From Gymnopus androsaceus JB14 (Eukaryota; Basidiomycota; Agaricomycetes; Agaricales; Omphalotaceae): a DNA stretch of 64,000 bases. The notes beneath the pieces are model-generated. The model was given only the letters and a program-made list of their open reading frames with translations, made no database searches and was not told the origin of the DNA. Both the position numbers and the translations under genes were made by a program. Location: NCBI GenBank assembly GCA_009733575.1, contig ML769494.1, forward strand, positions 1 through 64,000, in the 5' to 3' direction. Below are positions 33,114-43,993 of this stretch, in pieces. The first letter of the stretch is position 1. Each line of letters starts with the position of its first letter.

Positions 33114-33859
33114 TTCCTATGCAAGGATTGATACCAGAGAATCTACCAGACTATTGAAGATAGGCTCTGGTAGTGAGGCTGGCCACAAACAACAAACCTT
33201 GCCTTTTGGCCCTTAACCTTGAATGTAGCTACCATGTAAAGGACCTACTTACTGGCCTGCAAAGCTTCCAGCACGTAAGGTTCACAAGGTTTGCAAACAA
33301 TTCTGCCCATCGATTGGACTATTTGATGAACCCAGTATGAGCATTTCTCTACTCCATTGACAAGATTTGTGGCCACCATAATGTACACTGGTGAATCAAA
33401 GGATACTGGATGTTGGGATGATTGCACTGTATTTGGTGAATAAACAATGCCCACCTGGCCCCAATGCAATGCAATGTGGCTTGGTAGATATCTACACCTT
33501 GAGTCTCCTGTTGAACACCTTTCCTTATAATAGACACTGCGCAGTTGCTGTTGCCTCTATGCATCCAAACCTGGAGGCGGGAGATATGACACAACCAGGT
33601 ATGCATGAACCCATCTTCCCGAGTCCCCATCAAAAAAAAAACTCGGATTTCCCAGTCCATTTCAAAAAACACCAGTGGATGCTGGAGTGATACACTTCTA
33701 TTCTTGTACATACATACATACAGGCATCCTCTACAGAAGTAAAGAAATACGGATTCATACAGAACTTACAGCAAAAAAAATGAAAGACTTACACATGAAC
33801 AAAGGTATATATACTCTATGTATGCATTGTACAAGCAAAAAATAAAATAAATATTGAGA
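33114..33859. other. Anonymous DNA before U6
   Basis: Overlapping frames of about 100-120 aa on both strands (33349-33711) match nothing. The word accagtggatgctggag near 33671 recurs at about 34308. T-rich sequence on the minus strand at 33836-33852 probably ends U6 transcription. Confidence 0.4.
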
Positions 33860-33908
33860 TCCGTAGATCTACCACTCCGGAAAAGCGTGTCATCCTTGTG
33901 CAGGGGCC

Positions 33909-33939
<31 letters not shown>

Positions 33940-33963
33940 TTCGTATGTCACCCCGAAGGGGAC
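33860..33963 (-). ncRNA. U6: U6 spliceosomal snRNA
   Basis: On the minus strand the 5' end forms the capped stem-loop (GTCCCCTTCGGGGTGACAT). The invariant core follows: AATTGGAACGATACAGAGAA containing the ACAGAGA box that pairs with the 5' splice site, GATTAGCATGGCCCCTGC with the AGC triad and internal stem-loop, then ACAAGGATGACACGC. No intron interrupts the catalytic core, unlike some fungal U6 genes. The 3' end is set by eye. T-rich termination signals follow at about 33836-33852. A short TTTT follows CACGC. Transcription by RNA polymerase III is expected. Confidence 0.95.
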
Positions 33964-34834
33964 ATTGTTGTGCTGATTGAGAATTGTTGGCGTGAAACAG
34001 CGTTTTGATTGTACGCAGTTCACAGGCGCCCATGCGGGAAACGCGTTCCCGCGCCTGTATGCATCTCGACTTGCCTGCGCTAGGAACCCTAGTCTTGTCT
34101 TTTGCGCAATACTTTTTACGTACCAATAGAGAGTACCAGTCTTCACCATTGAGTTTCACTGGACTCCAATACTGATACCCGACAAGTCTGAGTAATAACC
34201 ATGTTCCCGAATCCCCAAAAAATCTCTGTAGCGGCTAGCTAGATTTATTCAAGTCAGTAATTATTTTCCTTCCAGCTGCTCGTGGATTCCCATTTCATCG
34301 GATAGCACCAGTGGATGCTGGAGCGATACGTCTCTACTTGAATAAGACTTTGTCGCTTTGAATAAGTTGGTTACTTATTTATTTACTTTCCTAGCGCGCT
34401 CGGAGAAGGCAAGGCCTCAAACCAATCCCCGACAGTGCTTTCAGTGCACGTAGTAGGAATATACGTCTAAGGACCCAAGCCGATGCTGGACTGCGCAGCT
34501 CCTGTACGCATCGGATGCATCCCGACGGATACTCAGATGCTTGCTTACTTGGTCACCAAGGAATCTGAATCCCAACTTGCCTCTCGTTATATACTCTTCA
34601 GCAGATTCAAAGTGGCTAAATAATCGTCGTATTCCAGTACTCCTTCCTCCACTTCACGTCTCTGTTCTACTGCTGCTTATACAGCTCAAGCTTACCTCGC
34701 CTTCATCGTCCAAAGCACGTCTTGGCGATTCAGAATGAAGAGGGTTTTCAGCTGGATCAACTCGTATTTCCTGTCAAATACCGGTGTTTTGAACCAATCT
34801 TATTTTTTCTCTGACACTGGCTCCATGATTCATC
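33964..34834. other. U6 upstream region and anonymous DNA
   Basis: No gene supported. The repeated word accagtggatgctggagc lies at about 34308. Confidence 0.4.
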
Positions 34835-34965
34835 AGAGGATCAGGGGGTTCGGATAGGGAAAGCACATACCAGTTCGTCCAGTACTCTACGGTAAATGTA
34901 ATCTTCAATTATAGTCGATCAAGGCGCCGACGACATGGGTACATTCATTACAAAGGGCTTATAAG
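34835..34965 (-). pseudogene. DBP3 3' relic adjoining membrane-protein copy B
   Basis: The sequence cataccagttcgtccagtac...gtaaatgtaatcttcaatt...gatcaaggcgccgacgacatgggt is the same fragment and the same breakpoint as at 24.98-25.09 kb, followed by the same flank (attcattacaaagggcttat). The helicase fragment was thus already joined to the membrane-protein gene before that gene was duplicated. Confidence 0.8.
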
Positions 34966-35029
34966 TACAGATATTAATCTACATCCAAGTCATCACTACT
35001 TGAAGTTTAGTTTTACGACTCTCAAACAC

Positions 35030-36285
35030 TCAAACTCGCGGCACCTCTGCCACGCCTTCATCATAAGCTGGAGGTGGCTCATCGTTATCGACAGCTTCGT
35101 TCTCAACTGGCACTGGCGCGGGCGCGGAAGCCTGAGACCCAGTTGCCGCACTGCGATTCGGAAGCGGGGTAGATACCAAGTGGCTTGCACTCAGCTTCAG
35201 GGGGGTTCTGTCGCGGCGACGACTCCCTGGCTCAGGGGACGCCCCAAGCGCAGCGAGGGAGGGGAGGGGAATAGCTTTACGCTGTAGCGCCAAATGATGA
35301 GAAGAAGGCAAAGATAGAGGATGCCAAACACTAGTCATAGGCGGAGGAATAGGATCGATTTTATGAATAATCCGGCGACTGTCTCCTCTTCGTTTCCTCC
35401 GTTTAAGGAAAAAGCATAACGCAGCGGCAGCCAGCAGTAGAACAACAATGGGAGCAGCGACCGCTAGACCAATTATGCTCGATAGACTCTTTTTGGTTGC
35501 TGATCCTGACGAGCTACTTGGTGAAGATGAAGTAGGCTCTAAGGACCCGGAGGAAGTAGAAGTTGAGGAGGCAAAAGTCGAACTCGAAGAAGATTCGGAT
35601 GTCAAGCTGGAATTGAAAGCTCTGTAAAATATTTTTTAGTACCAGATCCTCAAATAGGAAACACTGCTGTAACTTACGTGTAGACCATCCTGTCTAGAAG
35701 CACTAGGGACTTGAAACCATTGACATGACCGCCCTGAAGAGTAAAGTTGTGTTCTTCAGGCGTCAGAGAATCAATTGCGAACACAGGAACATTGTAGTCG
35801 TAGACACCAACATTTCCTGGGGCAATCTTCACGAATGTCCCTTTTAAGTCCCCGTCGATGTAGAAGCTCATAGTCGGAATCACCGTCTGGGTCAGTCGAG
35901 CTTTCTGCGAGTGCACAGAAGACGTACATCGCAGTCCCTAATTTATAGTACCATGATGGCCACGATATGAGCAATTGTAAAAAAAAAAACTTACCATTAA
36001 ACAGCACGCTGGCCGTGATAGGAATAGTTTCATCACCACTTCCAGGATTAGGATCGAACTGCATTGCAGAAAAATCAGCCAAGAGTTCCCAAGTTAAAGA
36101 TACCTTACAGTATTATCATGCCAAGTTTCGTTGAACATCGAATCCGCCTGAGGATTTGCGTTGCACGTAGGACATGGTACTGAAGCATTCCTTGTATTCC
36201 AGGCTGGAAAATAAATTATAGAAGGATCAGTGTCGTCGATCGTCATGTTTGCCATGGACGATAGATCTAGCGACACTGCACCCAA
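35030..36285 (-). pseudogene. Single-pass membrane protein, copy B, frameshifted
   Basis: Same exons and introns as copy A (MANMTIDDTDPSIIYFPAW, TAMYVFCALAESS, MSFYIDGDLKGTF, a membrane helix with LLLAAAALCFFLKRRKRRGD, and PPPAYDEG). Here the start context adds MGAVSLDLSS. An extra T in GATTCCGACTATGAGC (about 35868-35872; copy A has GATTCCGACATGAG) breaks the frame between CALAESST and MSFYIDG. A second 1-bp loss shortens the last residues (EGVAEVPRV against EGVGRGAASLSV). A long GA-rich tract (about 36357-36392, gagagagggagagag) lies just upstream. Confidence 0.75.
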
Positions 36286-36792
36286 GGGTTCTGAATCTGT
36301 AGAAGGAGGTGGCCTGTAGCACCCGTGAAATGGGAAGAGATTGAAAGCAAGAAAGAGTGAGAGAGGGAGAGAGAAAGAGAGAGAGACGAGAAGCGGAAGG
36401 ATATAAATTGATCGCGGGCCTGAAGAAAGAGGGGAAGAACCGGGGAAAACGCCACTTTGACCAACTGTATCATCGTATCATGTTACAGAACAACTGTCAA
36501 AGTTTGGAGGAGTATGTCTGATGATTATCTACGAGGCAAACGGTCAGATACCAACAGATACTGTCGCTGCAAAGACGGCGTAAGTGACACAGGCTCAAAT
36601 GATGAGTCCACTCTAGTTGCGATTTCCTATGTACCTAATTTGCCTAGTAAGGTGAACATAATTCAGGACTGCTATAGAGTAGGAACTGCCAGTTTGAAGC
36701 ATCAGCTTTCTCGGAACGGTGCACGCCGAGCATGGAAACAATGAGGAATCCTATGTGCTATCTGCTAGTGCTACGTGCAAGGTCGGGGGTGA

Positions 36793-37107
36793 ATGTGTCC
36801 GGTAAAATACCACAGAGATAAGCACTTCCACGGAGGAGTTGGGGATTTTTCTCCACAAGATATCGATGAAGATGTATGGCACCTTGACGGATCTGAGGCT
36901 GAGAGGCAAGTATATCGTCAAAGTCAGATACGAAATCTGCGTACCGGAGGCCAGATCTCGATAGAGGTACTTGACGACATTTTGAATGCTGATGAGGGGA
37001 AGATTTTTTGTAAAGCGTGCGAGTACGAGATCAGCAATTCACTGGACGAAGCTTCGTGTTATTCTTCTCGTAACCATATCCATCCTTGGAATAAAATGGG
37101 TGTTTGA
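36793..37107 (+). CDS. Unrecognised open frame of 104 aa
   Basis: Reads MCPVKYHRDKHFHGG...DFSPQDIDEDVWHLDG...GKIFCKACEYEISNSLDEA. The acidic, non-repetitive composition looks protein-like and there are paired cysteines (FCKAC), but no family is recognised. Neighbouring plus-strand frame 36457-36744 may be an upstream exon. Low confidence. Confidence 0.25.
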   Translation: MCPVKYHRDKHFHGGVGDFSPQDIDEDVWHLDGSEAERQVYRQSQIRNLRTGGQISIEVLDDILNADEGKIFCKACEYEISNSLDEASCYSSRNHIHPWNKMGV

Positions 37108-37362
37108 AGCTTGAAATCTCGGCCAAGGGATCAGTCGTTTTGTTCTATGCTCGAACCAGAAACATTTGAGCAGGAGTTTGAGGAATTGACCGGCGAAGAG
37201 ATTGTAAATGAAGATTTCGACCCACTCCTAGCACCTATGAGTACGCTACTGAGCTGAGTCTTAACGCAAGTTGAGATTAGAAGTTGCCAAAGCCAGCCTA
37301 GGTATAGAACTGTGTCATAACTTGATCAAATCATGAGATGGAGAAGCTGGGTCAAAGTCAGA

Positions 37363-37728
37363 TAGATCGTCTGTATAAAATCAAACATCAAATCCTGCGC
37401 ACCCTAGATCTTGACTGAGGCTTGGGATCTGAAGGAGGAAGAGTGCATAAATTCTTCGACGCTGCAGATCAGATGCTATTCAAGGCAAGGCAAATATGTA
37501 CGAATTCTTTGCGCTTGGACCCAGTGAAGCTCGTTAACTTGAAAAAAATCCAGGTGGCGAAAAGAATAGAATTGTAGTGCAAGCGCAAAGTTCCTTTCTT
37601 CCAAAATTTGAAGGATGAACTAGAATTCAAAGAAATAATAGAAACGATCATACATGACAGTGAGTGGATTCCGCGCACCAAATTCACTGAGAACTCCAGG
37701 ACAAGCTAAATAATCTTGGACTTGAAGC
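37363..37728. repeat. Dispersed repeat R2, fuller copy
   Basis: Partner of 32753-32992, with an additional block (cctagatcttgactgagg ... acgctgcagatcag) absent there. CpG sites are better preserved in this copy. Confidence 0.8.
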
Positions 37729-37739
37729 TTGAAGACGCA

Positions 37740-39269
37740 ATGATGAGATTTCAGGTTCAGGATCATGTAGCGCGTCGGAGTCCCAATAATGATCGAGCTC
37801 CTTAAGCGAGACGACTAGCGCACAAAGGACTTGGCCTATATTTTATTGTTCAAGTCCATGTTCCTACGTTCCAGTCCTTGGGATATTTTTCTGGAGGAGA
37901 ATCCTGTGGAAAGAACGATGAGAGAGCTAGGGAGAAGATAAGGTACGTTGGTATACGACTTGAAAGCAGGTTCTTTTCATTAATTTTTCCGCATGCAGCT
38001 CAGTTGTTGTAATGCCAGAACCTGCCAGAACCTATGGATGCAATGACTCTCAATGAATCTGTCAAAATATCGCAGTGCTACAATATCGAAACGTCGCAAA
38101 TGGCTCGACAATCCTACTTGCAGTCGCTTCACAGTTTCACCTTGCTCCTACCACCAGACTCGGCTGAACAAGCTCTCTTTACCAACCTGCTACCAACCTG
38201 CCAATGCGCACTTCATCTTTGACTTTGGTCTGGTGCACGTCTGAAGGATCCCTGAGTCTACGAGCCAAATAAATCAGGCTCCGCACTCGAAATTGACGAT
38301 TACACCTACGTTATAACTTGGTGCCGCACTGCCTCGATCCCATTGTCATCTTCCGAAATGCAAAGGAAAATCCTTCGCTTTGTCGCTGTCGCTGTCTCTC
38401 TGTAATCTTATAGGATCAATTCTAATGCAGAAAAATCGAGCCAGCCTCCTTTCCGACATGAAAAGATTCGATTATTCTGTTCCAGAGAAACTCGCAGTGG
38501 CTTCGATTCAACAGTGGTCACATAGTTGATCATCGTGTTAAATGCTGCTTAAAGATATCGATTAATCACCGTTCGGACGTCATCTTCTTTTCTCGAGGTT
38601 TGCTAGGAGCTTTCTTTGCAGGCTGCGCGCGGCCATGAGCATTTCCTTTATTCTGGTAGATCCCTCTGTTGCTATCCGGGGCATTTCGAGGAGCTATAGG
38701 CCATTCCAAGCGCGCTGAAGTTGACACCATGTTGATATTATAGTCATATTTTGCAACCATATTCGATTCCCCGCCTCCTGGACACCTTCATGATACGAGC
38801 CGACACAAAGGAAACATGTTCCGCATAGTGAGCGTCGTACGTTGCTCCAATTGTTGGTCGAGACTCTCTTTGCTGTAAAATTTTCAACAGGCTTACACAG
38901 CACGTCTCGATTTTGCAAGACATTATGGTCAAAGAGAAGAATTCAGTATGTTTCAATTGCCATTCATCATTCCTTCCTTGGTTGCACTTTGTATTATTCG
39001 GAAACAACGCGCGAAAGAGTACGCTTTCGTGTGATGATTATCGAGTCAACGAGTCGGAGGCGGGATTCACACGCCCCGCCGCCTTCCCGTACTTTCTCAG
39101 GGCTCGGTGTCACTGGAGAATGAGTATGCTCCTCGAAACCGGGAGATGCTTGAGGAAGAGATTGGATGGCTTGATGTTCTTCCGCGATTCCAGATGCTCC
39201 TTGAATACGTGCATTTGAAATCTTCTGAAGATGCTTTATGATGGGAGAAACTTGGGTTGTTTGTTGCCC
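37740..39269. other. Left part of duplication block B, no gene
   Basis: From about 38390 alignable with 22689 onward. Minus-strand frames at 38566-39007 are not conserved as a protein in block A. No gene supported. Confidence 0.4.
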
Positions 39270-39745
39270 CAGCGTATACGGGCTTGCTGCAGAGGAATGT
39301 TCAACCAGATTATTGGTGAGATAGTTCGTTTGGATATGCGACATTCAAGTTCGTCGCACTGTATACGGGCTTGCTGCAGAGGAATGGTTAACCAGATTAC
39401 TAGTGGGATAGTTCGCTTGGATGTGTGTCATTCAAGTTCGCCGCGCTGTATGCGGGCTTGCTGCAGAGGAATGGTTAACCAGATTACTAGTGGGATAGTT
39501 CGCCGCACTGTATACACGGGCTTCCTGCAGAGGAATGGTTGACCAGATTACTGGTGGGATAGTTCGCTTGGATGTGTGGCATTCCAGTTCATCGCACTGT
39601 ATACGGCTTGCTGCAGAAAGAAATGGTTAACCAGATTACTGGTGGGATAGTTCGTTTGGATGTGTGATATGCACTGTACACGGGCTTGCTGCAGAGGAAT
39701 GGTTAACCAGATTATAGCTTGACTGGTGGGATAGTTCGTGACATT
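39270..39745. repeat. Tandem repeat array, six units of up to 87 bp
   Basis: The core word ggcttgctgcaga (or cttcctgcagag) occurs at 39281, 39368, 39455, 39519, 39605 and 39683, so spacing is 87, 87, 64, 86 and 78 bp. Each unit also carries gaatggttaaccagattac and gggatagttcg. Block A has a single degenerate unit (about 23349, tacggacttgctgttgg). The array ends about 95 bp before the start codon of small-gene copy B, so it expanded in its promoter region. Confidence 0.9.
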
Positions 39746-39838
39746 CAAGTCCGCCGCGCGTCTATGATTTTTTTTATTTCCTCTCTTCTTCAAACTTTTA
39801 CTACCACGGTCATCACAACAATTTATTGCTGCAAGACA

Positions 39839-40164
39839 ATGCCTCCTTCCAGGACCATGAAAACGCACAAAAAGGTCCATCCCTATAGACGCCAAAAGTT
39901 TCTCCTTCAAGATGAGTTCGTGAGTGGCATTCTACGTTCTATTTACTTGTAGACATTGAGATTGACCGACGCTTGACTAGGATTCTGGTACAAAAATTTC
40001 TTCCTTTGACATAGAGTATGCAAAATGGAAGTTCTCATTCGAGGTGAGTTTTGCTTTCGAGCTACGCCACTAACACGACATTCATTTTTTCCAACTTTCA
40101 GATTGGCGTTGCTCTAAATAAAGCACAAACGGAGGATCCTCATGCAATGGATACAAGCGCATAG
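39839..40164 (+). CDS. Small unknown protein, copy B
   Basis: Paralogue of 23569-23913 with the same three exons: MPPSRTMKTHKKVHPYRRQ...LLQDEF, DSGTKISSFDIEYAKWKFSFE and IGVALNKAQTEDPHAMDTSA. The first exon lacks 12 residues present in copy A (KKAQMRIERG region), removed in frame. No stop or frameshift. Function unknown. Lies downstream of the tandem array and convergent with DBP3. Confidence 0.6.
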
Positions 40165-41160
40165 GGTTTCGTGTCACTGTCTGTCTCTCTTGCATCGTGT
40201 ATAGGTGAGTCCTCCTGGGGTTTTTAATACGCAGATGTTAACTGACTTGCATGGTTGAAAGCAGTCCGTCGAAGAAGTGGCTTTGCTCGGGTGGAAAGGA
40301 TCACCTAGGCCACGTTATATATATCCCCAAGCTATCTATTGAAGGCTCACAACCAATTGTGGCGGATGAACGTCATCTATACCACCACTTTCTCTTGTTA
40401 TATCATTATCTACTCGCTATCTCCAGGAAGCTTGTTTCGGACCTCTGCTAAAGGCTGGGGGTCGATTCAAATGCTTTGGATGAACTTTCTTGCACATCTA
40501 TGGTACGTTCTTTCCAGGTCTGTTCTGCATCCTTTGCTGATCCCACAGGTTATCATCAGTACTACCAACCAAAATTGTCTTTGCTCTGCTTGTAATCATA
40601 GTCATTGGGACGAGCAGAAGTGTCCGTTTGGTGCGTTACTTCAATTTTTTCCATGTCAGTGTACTCATAAGAGCTCGTCTCTAGTATCATATCACCGACT
40701 TATCGAATAACGTCACTTAAATACAGCTTTAATGGACTACTTCCATTGGTGCGTTTGCGTTCAAGACAGAGCATGTGGCCAGTCAACTAATTGCACCTTT
40801 TCTAGTACATTTCAACCATTCAATCTATGCCTCACATTTTTTTCGAGGTTACTAGGCCTCTAGTCCGACTCGTTAACGAGCTTTCGAGATTACACTCCTT
40901 CAGTACACTTGTAATTTGAAAATAGTATACACGTACCTCCTACATCTTCATCTTGAACGAATGAGCATACCAGCGTTTAGCGATCCGTTCGAGCATGAAA
41001 CATAAACAAAGATTTCACTCCATTCAAGGACAACATCCTTGCATTAGTGGTAGTATCCATCTTTAATCTACCTCAAGACCTAAACGAGAGAAAGGTGGTC
41101 CCCTGTATACAGTGTCTAAACATAGATCATAGCAGAGTCCTCTATCGTCACTACAAAGCT
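40165..41160. other. Between small-gene copy B and DBP3
   Basis: Alignable with 23914-24729. Plus-strand frames (to 123 aa at 40339-40710) are not preserved in block A. Probably 3' flanks of two convergent genes. Confidence 0.45.
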
Positions 41161-43361
41161 TTAGAAAACTATCTTTTTCCTCGTCGCAACAATATCGTCC
41201 CGGAAGAAAGCACCGTACGAGCCGTGTTCCTTCTTCTTGATCGTCATAGGGAACTTCTTCAAATCCGGGCACGAGAAACCACTATCGGTGAGTACTCGAC
41301 TCAGCTCGCCGGCGAGACCCCGCTCCTGGTTCTCACCCGTGAAGAAGGTGATGGATTTTCCAGACTTGCCTCCACGCCCTAGGTCCCAAATTATCACCAG
41401 AGATCACGGAAGTTCAGGTAGGGAAAGCACGTACCAGTTCGTCCAATACGGTGAATGTAATCTTCGATTGTGAGAGGGAATGTGTAATTGATCACGGCGC
41501 CGACGTTGGGAATATCCAATCCTCGAGCAGCGACATCGGTTGCAACCAGCAATCCGGTCTTTCCAGACTTGAATTCCTCCAAGGCCTGCAGACGATTATT
41601 TTGCGAAAGGTCACCGTGGAGAGCGCCGACTGCGTAGCCTTCCCGACGGAGCATATTCTCGACACGAGAAGCCTCGGCCTTGTAAAGGGCAAAGATTAGT
41701 ATACGAGAGTCGGCATCCGTCGACATTTTTTTGTGACCCAATGCACGGAGGTGTCTGAGTAGGTGCGCGCTGAGAAGAGGTATCAGTTATTAGAGGTATT
41801 CAAAGTGATAGATTGTACTCACTCTTTGCCTCGACTATCATCGAACACCTCAACGACCTGCTCAACTCGGCTATTCGCTGTAAGGTCGTCACTACCAACC
41901 GTTACCCGCACTGGATCATTTAGGAACGTGCTAGCAAGCTTGCGAACAGCATCCGGCCATGTGGCACTAACTGTAAGGGAAGTGAGCATGCATAGTCGAA
42001 CTGATACGCCAAACTTACACATGAGAGTCTGTCTCTCCGTTTGAGGTTTTGTGCTGGAGATGATCTTCCGAATGTCGTTCTCAAATCCTTTGTCAAGCAT
42101 ACGATCGGCCTCATCTAGCACCAAAAATTCGACGCTACGCTGGGGTTAGCACCAAAGTTAACAAGAACGGGTAGAACTTACCCGCTCAGATCACAAGCCC
42201 CTTCGCTCATCAAGTCCAATATACGACCAGGGGTACCAACAATAATTCTAGTGACCAGCTTACTGTTGGCTTTGTGTAAATTCCTCAACATCTTCACTTG
42301 ACCCTCCTTCGGTACACCACCAAACACCGCTACACTAGCGATACCGAATTGTTCGCCCAGTCCCTCAAGTGCTTCGTGCGTCTGTATAGCCAACTCTCGG
42401 GTAGGCGCAACTACTAGCGTCGTTATTGTGGGGCTCGATTTTGACGGGGGAGGTGGCGGAGACGATATCAGGCGGGCTAACGCAGGGACACCAAAGGCAA
42501 GTGTTTTACCACTACCAGTTTCAGCGATACCGATTACATCTTTGCCTTCCAGCGCCGGTGGCCAAGTACAAGACTGAACGGGCGAGGGCTCCTTGAACTT
42601 GGCTGAGAATGTGCGGAGAGGATCTGGGATAGGAAGCTGAGCAAAGTTCAGGAAAGGTGTCACGGGCGAAGAGGATGAAGGAACATGAATGGTAATGTTG
42701 TTTTTGGTGAGGAATGCTGAAACTTCAGCTGGAGTAGATGCGGAGGCGGAACTGGAGGACCCAGCATTCTCTGCCGATTTTTTAGCCTTCTGCTTCTTCT
42801 CTTTTTTCTCGGCTTTTGCATCGCTGAGCTCAGCTGCGGCATCCATCACTACATCCTGCTTTTTATCCTTTTTCTTCTTCTTCCTCTCCTTCTTGTCGCT
42901 ACTGGACTCGGTAGGGTCAAGCGAGACGTCCTTTTGATCTTCATGCGAATGCTTCTTTTTCTTCTTCTTCTTTTCCGAAACCTCTGTAGCTGGCACGCAG
43001 TTTAGACATAACCTTCAACGAACGAGAAAGTGCCTCACCAGGCTCCGCATCTACTTGCATCTCATCATTCCGCTCCGTCGCTACTGCTTCAGTGTCAACC
43101 TCGGCATGTTTGCGCTTTTTGCTCTTCTTTTTGGATGCTTTGGAGTCATCGTTCGCAGAGACAACCTGCTCAGTTTCTGTTGGCACGATAGACTCGGTTT
43201 CAGCGGGTAGAGATCTACTCTTCTTCTTCTTGTCCTTCTTGTCCTTTTTTGACTTTTTCTCTATCGATGTGGCATCTGATAGAGGGAATTTCTGCGTCTG
43301 AATTAGAGATATGTGCGCCTCCTATGAATTGAGATAATCTACCTTCAGGAGCAATAGCCAT
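41161..43361 (-). CDS. DBP3: DEAD-box RNA helicase DBP3
   Basis: Nucleolar ATP-dependent RNA helicase for pre-rRNA processing. A Lys-rich N-terminus (runs such as [14 protein letters not shown]) follows a tentative first exon MAIAPE. The core shows the Q-motif region ([13 protein letters not shown]), motif I AETGSGKT, Ia [11 protein letters not shown], Ib [23 protein letters not shown], then domain 2 with [43 protein letters not shown] and [12 protein letters not shown]. The end, [18 protein letters not shown]...KKIVF, resembles yeast Dbp3 rather than Dbp2/Ded1. It is intact, and is the source of relics at 21, 24.9 and 34.9 kb. The splice between exon 1 and the Lys-rich exon does not resolve cleanly by eye, so the extreme N-terminus is uncertain. 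Confidence 0.92.
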
Positions 43362-43559
43362 AATGAACCTCTAGATTTGTCTAAATGAGAGAAGCTGAAC
43401 GAAAATTTCTGATCATGAGCGCCTGGCGCCATATGCCGGAACTCGGTCCGTGATCAAAGCGTTCATGTGAACGACGAACTTCAAGTTCGCTCCAAGTTCG
43501 CTCTTCACTGTCACAGTCTGGCATCTTAGTTCGAATCACCAGCTCAGAATAAACTGCGG

Positions 43560-43790
43560 AGTCATCACCGAAAGGCTCTGGATGGTCTGTATTTGGCAAG
43601 TCTCAAGCTCAGACTCCTTCGAAAGAAATACTGATCAATAATGGTAGTATGGACTCGAAGGGATAATTGTGCAATATCAGGAGCCTGAATTACGATCAGA
43701 AAAATTTCCATACTGACATCATTCGAAGAGCAAACTGTACGTCTTTTACTGTTCAGAGTGTGAGAGGCAGTTTGTACTTCGATTGATTCA
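43560..43790 (+). pseudogene. SDR relic, oldest fragment
   Basis: ctctggatggtctgtatttggcaagtctcaa...gatcaataatgg matches the exon 1 end and intron of the SDR gene. It then jumps to the 3' part (ttcgaagagcaaactgtacg), so the middle is deleted. Confidence 0.6.
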
Positions 43791-43993
43791 TAACATATGT
43801 ATATTAGTACCCGTATCACTCATGTGTTCGCCGTTGCTGGCTATCTAGGAACTGGCCGTGTACTACACACTTATTTTCTACTCAGGTGGTCTTGGTCTAC
43901 TCCCGCGCCTCTCATATACGAGACACAATTCAGACATGGACTGCTGAGTATAAATGTAAATCTAAGCATCCTTTCCCCAACTTTGTCCTTGGA

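Noticed and set aside
33349..33711. Overlapping frames of about 100-120 aa on both strands near the U6 gene
   Set aside because: No motif or splice support on either strand, and the DNA is CpG-poor repeat-like.
33860..33963. The A in CTGCACAAGG of U6 as an anomaly
   Set aside because: This position varies among U6 genes. The ACAGAGA, AGC and stem-loop elements are intact, so it is ordinary variation.
39270..39745. CRISPR-like array
   Set aside because: This is a nuclear fungal genome. The repeated unit has no short-repeat/unique-spacer pattern; whole 64-87 bp units are repeated, which is a minisatellite.
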